Source: Anthostomella pinea (Eukaryota > Ascomycota > Sordariomycetes > Xylariales > Xylariaceae). Taken from it: DNA of 64,000 nucleotides. Position numbers and translations under genes: made by a program. Where the stretch lies: NCBI GenBank assembly GCA_963556695.1, contig CAUWAG010000006.1, positions 3,906,001 through 3,970,000 of the forward strand, in the 5' to 3' direction. Positions 59,065-64,000 of the stretch are shown here, one piece after another. The notes under the pieces are model-generated. The model was given only the letters and a program-made list of their open reading frames with translations. It was not told the DNA's origin and did not search any database. The number at the start of each line of letters is the position of its first letter. Position 1 is the stretch's first letter.

Positions 59065-59770
59065 ATGTCAGCACCAAATAACCAGGCCCCCACCAAGTAT
59101 GCCGTGGCGCTATTCTCCGTCTTCCAAGCCCTTGATGTCTTCGGACCTCTCGACATCCTTAACTTGCTTTCGAAGTCCTTTCCCCTGGAGCTGGTCATCC
59201 TCGCAGATACTCTAGAGCCGGTACCGACTAGATTTGATGGCTCGGCCCACAGCATCCGCTAATGTGTGATGCCGACCTACACATTCGAAGACTGCCCGGA
59301 TGACATTGAAGTCCTTCTTGTCCCGGGCGGCTACGGTACCCGAGAAAAGGACATCGTTCGTCCCGTGGTTGATTTCGTCGGGTCGAGGTACCCTAAGCTG
59401 AGGTCTCTACTCACTGTCTGCACCGGGAGTGCAGTCGTGGCCATGTCAGGCCTCTTGGATGGGAAACGCGCAACCTCGAACAAGAGGGCGTGAGAGTGGG
59501 TGAGCAAGGTAGCATCGACTCCTTGGTGTTAGAGTATCTGACGCAGTACTGGACTTCCAGGTCGTAGCTCAGGGCCCAGCCGTGCAGTGGGTGCGACAAG
59601 CACGATGGGTAACGGACGGCAACATCTGGACTTCTTCGGGCATCTCAGCTGGCTTGGACATGATGTATGCGTTCATTGCAGACCAACATGGTGAGAGAGT
59701 CGCCGCGGATCTTGCCAACGCCTCCGAGTATGTCCGCAATACCGATCCCAGCGTCGATCCGTTTGCCTAG
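59065..59770 (+). pseudogene. DJ-1/PfpI family protein gene with two in-frame stops
   Basis: Homologue of the DJ-1/PfpI (ThiJ) class I glutamine-amidotransferase-like superfamily. Exon 1 (59065-59499) starts MSAPNNQAPTKYAVALFSVF, then LDVFGPLDILNLL, VLLVPGGYGTREKD and the nucleophile elbow LLTVCTGSAVVAMSG. The 61-bp intron 59500-59560 (GTGAGC..CCAG) joins in frame to exon 2, VVAQGPAVQWVRQARWV, then TDGNIWTSSGISAGLDMMYA and the usual C-terminus NTDPSVDPFA. Two stops interrupt the frame: TAA at 59260-59262 and TGA at 59491-59493, the latter probably from a Trp codon. Everything else is well conserved, so the gene died recently or carries sequencing errors. Both stops can arise by C-to-T/G-to-A change. 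Family members range from glyoxalases to proteases and hydratases; the exact role is unknown. Confidence 0.85.
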
Positions 59771-60446
59771 CGTTCGGCGAGTCTGAGGTCTTCTCTTGGG
59801 ATACCAAGACGAGCAAGGGGGTTAGGAAAGGCAGCGTGGAGCGTATCGATCATTCATCAGCTCTGGAGCCTCAACATAGAACATGTGCTTTCTCCTGATG
59901 AAGTATTCGGATAACCCGGGTGCATGGGCTTGGGGCGGAAACCTTTGGCCAGCCACTCGCGGGTGCCCCTTTGCGCCGTGCCTTGTGTCAGCTTTCAGCC
60001 TGCATCTGTTGCGTCGCAGACGACGCGACACCTCATTTATGGCGGCCAATCAAGAAGTACATATATGCGCTTGTAATCACTCATATCATCCAACTTGCTG
60101 CCCATGTTGCACTGCCTACGTTTCAACAGGAGAGGCTTTGGGGGCAGCAACTTCCAACCAGTGCATGTTATGCTCTACACAAATGTGTACTCATGATGGC
60201 CCCCTCTCTCATGGAGGTTTCATGACGTACATACATCGGGTCCCTGAATGGGTCTATGCAGTCCTCCGCGGCAGGCCTTCAACCCTAGCCGTTCGACAAC
60301 GCAGGAGTAAGGCGCAGATTGCTATTAGGGATGATTTAATAACCATAAAGTTGCCGTGGCGTCCCTACAGCTGGAAGCATCTATCTACCTTCCTGGGGAC
60401 GTCCAAGTTTTCAGCTCATTCTGGCAGGTCGCAACATCAATCCACC
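59771..60446. other. intergenic, upstream of the membrane protein gene
   Basis: A frame running from 59883 into the next gene is open. However, its first 188 codons have Cys/His-rich, non-conserved composition, and the conserved-looking protein starts at 60447 in a much better start context. I treat the earlier part as leader or non-coding. Confidence 0.5.
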
Positions 60447-62494
60447 ATGACGATACTCACCAGACCGAGTCGTGTCTTCAAACGGAAGACGTTGACATCC
60501 TCCCCGTCATCCTCATTCGATTCGCTAATCCAAGTCCAAGAGCCCGATCTCAGTTATGATGAACGTCAGCAAGGGTTTCTACTGAGGAAGCGCAAGACGG
60601 TCGTGGCATATTGCAATGATGCCCGCCGAGAGGCCATGTCGGACCTGCGGTCCGGCGGGGCTTTTCGCATTGGCCTTGCACTCTGGACAATGACTCTCGT
60701 GGGCTGTATTGTCTTTCTCAGCATCTACGGTGCCTATTCAACTGCTTTTAATTGGAGCACTTCGGCGTGCCGGCCGGACGGGTCCTTCAGTCCCTATGCC
60801 GACGGGTATAGCTATTGGGCTATTTCGGGGTTTTTCCAAATCAACTTGGGCTCTGGAAGCCTTACTTTTACGGAGGTCAAGATTATTGATATATCATGGG
60901 ACATTGTCAGTAACACATGACCACGACATGCCTATCCAAACCCAGGCCGCATCGACGCTAATAATGGACTTGCAGATCATTGGTCGTGGTGGGCAGGCGC
61001 TCATGGCTTTCCTGTCCTGGCGCGCATTCGCCGACTATCTGACGACTTCCATGGAGACTTCACCTGTCACTTACGCGGCATTCTTCAGTCTCTTCCTCCA
61101 GCAAGGGCCCTCAATTCTATCGACGTATCGCCTTGCCCGAGACTTCCTCTCTGGGAGGGGACTCGTCTCCAAAGTCGCCATGACTTTCATGGTCCTGAAC
61201 ATGCTGTTCGTTTTAGGGTGGCCAACATTCGCAGGTGCCATGTCTGGTTACGCGACAACCAGTGGGGCTTTCGTTCGGGATCTGAACGAGAGCTACATCC
61301 CATTCTCGGAATTTCACCAACTAGCGTATATCATACATGATGGATGGAGGGTTGGCTTAGATGGAGATCAACCCGTCGGTGTCTTGGGCGAACAATCTAC
61401 CGGTAAGGCGCATGGACGACTCAACGAAATGCAGGCTAACCGTATATGCAGAGGATCCTACGATTGGCGCCCTTCACGGTTATAAATGGTTCCAAGTTGA
61501 TTGTTCGGACCGTAGCAGCTACAGTCTCGACAACGTTGATTGCTCTCTGCAGCAGAACGTTTCGAATTGTTCGTTGCCCTCTCACGCAAAAAGGTAGATC
61601 ACTAATCAAATTCGCGGTAGATGCTTCACAGTACGGGTTCTACGGCCTAAGTGACGAGGAATCAAACTTTACAGATATCTCACTTCCAAGTCCTACACTC
61701 AACATTTCAGCCTTCTATTTCGATCCGTGGAGCGAACTGTTTGGGTGGGAATGGTCTGATCCGCGAACTGGCGAGCCTGCACAGCCTTTTGCCAATCAAT
61801 CGAGTATCTCGTGGACGTACTCGAATAATACGTACAGTGTTGACAACGTCCAGACACACGGCAGTTGTCAGCCTGTCCAAGACGTGCGTCAGCCCCGGTT
61901 CGATGCTCGCTGGTGATTTTACTGACCACCTGCAACTTCTAGAGGTTCAAATGGGGCTTTTCCTTCTTGCAGGTCTTCATCATGTTGGTCCTCCTGCTAG
62001 TATGGACTATTGGGACCTACCTCATGTGGCTCAAGGCCCATCTGCAACTGCCGCTCCAAGAACAGCCCGAGGTCCCCAGGGGCTGGAGATCCGTACTTAT
62101 TCTGGCTGAGACGATCAGCAGAGAAATCAAGGAAAATGGCCTGGATGCTAGTTCGTTGACGGATCGGGAGCTGAAGCGCGAAATTCGCAAGCATCTGCAA
62201 GGAGGGTCCATCTCATTCGACATGCCGCTCGCAAGAAGCGGTTACAGCTTTCGCCACGGCCTTTGGCTATGGATGCAAAGAGACAAGTGGTGGTGTGTCG
62301 CTCTTCTGATAACCATTCCATCTCTCTTGTTCCCGCTAGCCCTTATCTCGACTGGTATTATAGTCTTTGCAATGGTTTTGGGACGGACAACAAAGAGCAG
62401 GCTCTTCTTCGCCGTTGGCTTGGCTGTTATTGGCGGTGTCATAACTCTAACCTCTATCATGTGGTCTACCATACCAGTTGCCCTGGTAGTATGA
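60447..62494 (+). CDS. fungal-specific multi-pass membrane protein, function unknown
   Basis: The start at 60447 has context CCACCATGA. Exons 60447-60905, 60976-61402, 61452-about 61556, 61632-61883 and 61943-62494; the junction between exons 3 and 4 is uncertain because only a weak donor (GTTTCG) keeps the frame. After a soluble N-terminus (YDERQQGFLLRKRKTVVAYC), the first membrane helix is at about residues 72-95 (IGLALWTMTLVGCIVFLSIY). Others are in exon 2 (MTFMVLNMLFVLGWPTFAGA) and three in exon 5 (FIMLVLLLVWTIGTYLMWL; LLITIPSLLFPLALISTGII; FFAVGLAVIGGVITLTSI). The extracellular-looking loop in exons 3-4 has Cys and many N-x-S/T sites and contains SQYGFYGLSDEE and FDPWSELFGWEW. I recognise the layout as a recurrent Pezizomycotina family without known role. 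Apart from the exon 3-4 junction it looks intact. Confidence 0.75.
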
Positions 62495-62540
62495 ATACGT
62501 TACTCTGCTACGTAGATAGATAGATAATTTTAGGTCGCGA

Positions 62541-62953
62541 TTAAAGAGTTAATACCGCACTAGAGTTGTAGACGACCTCCATAAACCTTTTCATGTACCT
62601 CTTTGTCACTTCGTCAAGTTCGGCGAGCCTCCCAACCCCAGCAAAGACGCACAGGATGCGCTCTTCGGGGTCGCTCTTTCGCAGAGCCAGGAGGAGGTCG
62701 AAAAGAGCATCGAGAGGACCGTTGTCATCGAGAACTGCGGTGAATCGGCCTCGGCCGTGCCGCCACCGATATCTGGGAGGCGCTACTTATTGTTGTCGTC
62801 GGGGCCGGCGGCGCTGCGGAGATCGACGAGCAAAGTACAAACCAGGCCGCGCCATGCCTGGGGTGGCTCGAGATCGCCCGGGACCGTGGCAAGTTCCCAC
62901 ATGCAATGTTCGAGAGGGCCGGGCACCTGAGATGAGTTGGCGAACTCGATCAT
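62541..62953 (-). pseudogene. possible remnant of an unknown gene
   Basis: From ATG 62953 a minus-strand frame reads MIEFANSSQVPGPLEHCMWE and on to LVDLR. A different frame then reads TAVLDDNGPLDALFDLLLAL, EERILCVFAGVGRLAELDEV and KRYMKRFMEVVYN to a stop at 62541-62543. Both halves look like real protein, but no acceptable intron joins them, which suggests a frameshift. I do not recognise a family. Confidence 0.35.
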
Positions 62954-63437
62954 GGCTGGGATGGTGTTGATCCTAGGGTTATGGTCTATGTGTGGAGCCA
63001 CGACGCGACCACAAGCGCCCTTTCCACCGGTGGTTGTACACCAGGCTAGCTGCGTGGTGACGAGAAGAAAGAAGGCCAACTGCTATTATGCAGGGAGTGA
63101 TCCTTCCTAGACCCCTGAGGATCTGAGCCTTCCTATGATTACTCTTCTTGGACCCCTGAGGGTTTGGCCCTTCCTATACTTATCCTCCTCAGACCCCTGA
63201 GGATCTGACCCTTCCTATGCTTCTAATTTCAGCCACACTAGCAAGATCGCCGTACACCCTCAAGGGATATCCGCAAACGTCTATGTTGTTCAGAGTATCC
63301 ATCGTACACACCCTGATTCGGACTGTCCAGTCGAGAATACCCATAACTCCCAACCACACCATTACATCTACTGCCGCCCCGTTCATTTCCAAGAGGCAAC
63401 GACTCACCCGAGTCCTCACTCGTTCGAACGACCGAAC
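62954..63437. other. intergenic with a 41-bp tandem repeat
   Basis: Presumed promoter region of the small secreted-protein gene at 63438. Its only notable structure is the tandem repeat at 63110-63220. Confidence 0.5.
63110..63220. repeat. 41-bp tandem repeat, nearly three copies
   Basis: GACCCCTGAGG recurs at 63110, 63151 and 63192, exactly 41 bp apart, followed each time by (A/G)(T/G)(C/T)TG and CCTTCCTAT. A partial copy (CCTTCCTAG) precedes the first. It lies about 220 bp upstream of a small secreted-protein gene, so copy number could affect its promoter; that is inference. Confidence 0.9.
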
Positions 63438-63774
63438 ATGCAATTCTCCCCCACTCTCGCCGCCATCATCCCTCTGCTCACCATCGCAGCCGCCGACGAC
63501 GGCAAGGTCAAAGTCTACACCGAGAAAAAAATGCGGGGGCTCGAGCCAGGAGATCAAGATTGAGAACACCCAGGACTGCACCTTCTTCCGCCATGAATTG
63601 ATAAGAAGCTACAGGATGCCCAAGTCCATGGAGGACGACTGCAGCTTTTCCTTCTTTCAGTCCCCGTCACCGTGGTGCTCGGCTAAGGACATGATGCTCA
63701 AGCTTCCGGAGGACGAAGGGAACGAATGCCATGATACTCCCTATGCAGCGAGCACGTACAAAATCGACTGCTGA
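63438..63774 (+). pseudogene. small secreted six-Cys protein with frameshift in an A-run
   Basis: ATG 63438 opens a signal peptide (MQFSPTLAAIIPLLTIAAA), followed by DDGKVKVYTEKK. At 63525-63531 a run of seven A shifts the frame, and translation would stop soon after. The +1 frame continues open with CGGSSQEIKIENTQDCTFF, four more Cys and the end STYKIDC at a stop 63772-63774. With the whole frame read, the mature protein would have six Cys, fitting three disulphides. It is a paralogue of the gene at 52091-52321 (same signal peptide start and VYT..C.GSS core). Either this is a true loss, a strain polymorphism or a homopolymer sequencing error. Function unknown; probably extracellular. Confidence 0.75.
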
Positions 63775-64000
63775 GGACGGGTGGCGGGAGCAGGATCGTT
63801 CGCGGGGGAATGTGAGCAGTGGTTGTGAGCCAGGCCTTGAGGGGACCCCTCGATAAGACGGCCCAACACTGCTGCCGGGTTTGGGTCGCGAGTGGCCGGT
63901 GCCTGTCTGAAGATAGTCATCGCATATACTGTTTATGTTGTTAGAAAATGCCTCGGGATCATCATGAGTGACGAAACTTGAACTTGTACGATTGGAAGTA

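Noticed and set aside
59883..60446. N-terminal extension of the membrane protein
   Set aside because: The frame is open but looks non-conserved, and the ATG at 60447 has a much better context and precedes the conserved-looking part.
63110..63220. CRISPR-like spaced repeat
   Set aside because: The whole 41-bp unit is repeated, with no unique spacers, and the genome is eukaryotic.

Overview
The window looks like nuclear DNA of a filamentous ascomycete (Pezizomycotina, plausibly a Sordariomycete). Evidence: genes with short introns (about 50-250 bp) that have GT..AG borders and CTAAC-type branch points; clear orthologues of the hyphal polarity protein TeaA/Tea1 and the TORC1 subunit Raptor/Kog1; fungal secreted proteins; and a roughly 13 kb, extremely AT-rich block typical of DNA mutated by RIP (repeat-induced point mutation). 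All functional statements are by recognition of sequence motifs; no database search was run.

Layout. 1-1137: 3' part of an S1/P1 nuclease. 5477-7114: eight-exon gene for a secreted Asn/Gly-rich protein of a conserved fungal family of unknown function. 8932-9147: a MITE. 9232-9320: a tRNA-like element. 11313-16043 (minus): TeaA/Tea1 kelch and coiled-coil polarity protein. 18867-32248: AT-rich block, read as a RIP-degraded LTR retrotransposon (candidate LTR pair at 19351-19503 and 32100-32248) with a later, less mutated pogo/Fot1 transposon (20390-22457) and several solo LTRs or small elements inside it. 34090-38818: Raptor/Kog1. 40358-42333 (minus): RBR-type E3 ubiquitin ligase ending in Glu-Arg-Leu repeats. 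43398-49760 (minus): pieces of one or two large fungal-specific genes, interrupted by a 471-bp solo LTR, with in-frame stops and frame changes. 51444-51533: tRNA-like gene followed by a T-run. 52091-55064: a broken small secreted protein gene, a small RIP-type AT island with a solo LTR, and an intact six-Cys small protein gene. 55733-58555: internally deleted Tad1-type LINE with a perfect 14-bp target duplication. 59065-59770: DJ-1/PfpI gene with two in-frame stops. 60447-62494: fungal multi-pass membrane protein. 63438-63774: a second small secreted Cys-rich protein gene, frameshifted at an A-run and related to the one at 52.2 kb.

The left and central genes (nuclease, TeaA, Kog1, RBR ligase) look like an ordinary conserved euchromatic backbone serving growth polarity, nutrient signalling and protein turnover. 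The right third (from about 43 kb) looks like accessory, decaying territory: transposon scars, broken genes, and small secreted Cys-rich proteins of the kind often found in fast-evolving fungal compartments. I found no CRISPR array, no biosynthetic cluster and no clearly new multi-gene system. The strongest unusual signals are the pair of related, independently broken secreted proteins, the multiply disrupted large gene with an LTR inside it, and several transposons whose exact ends and target duplications can be read.
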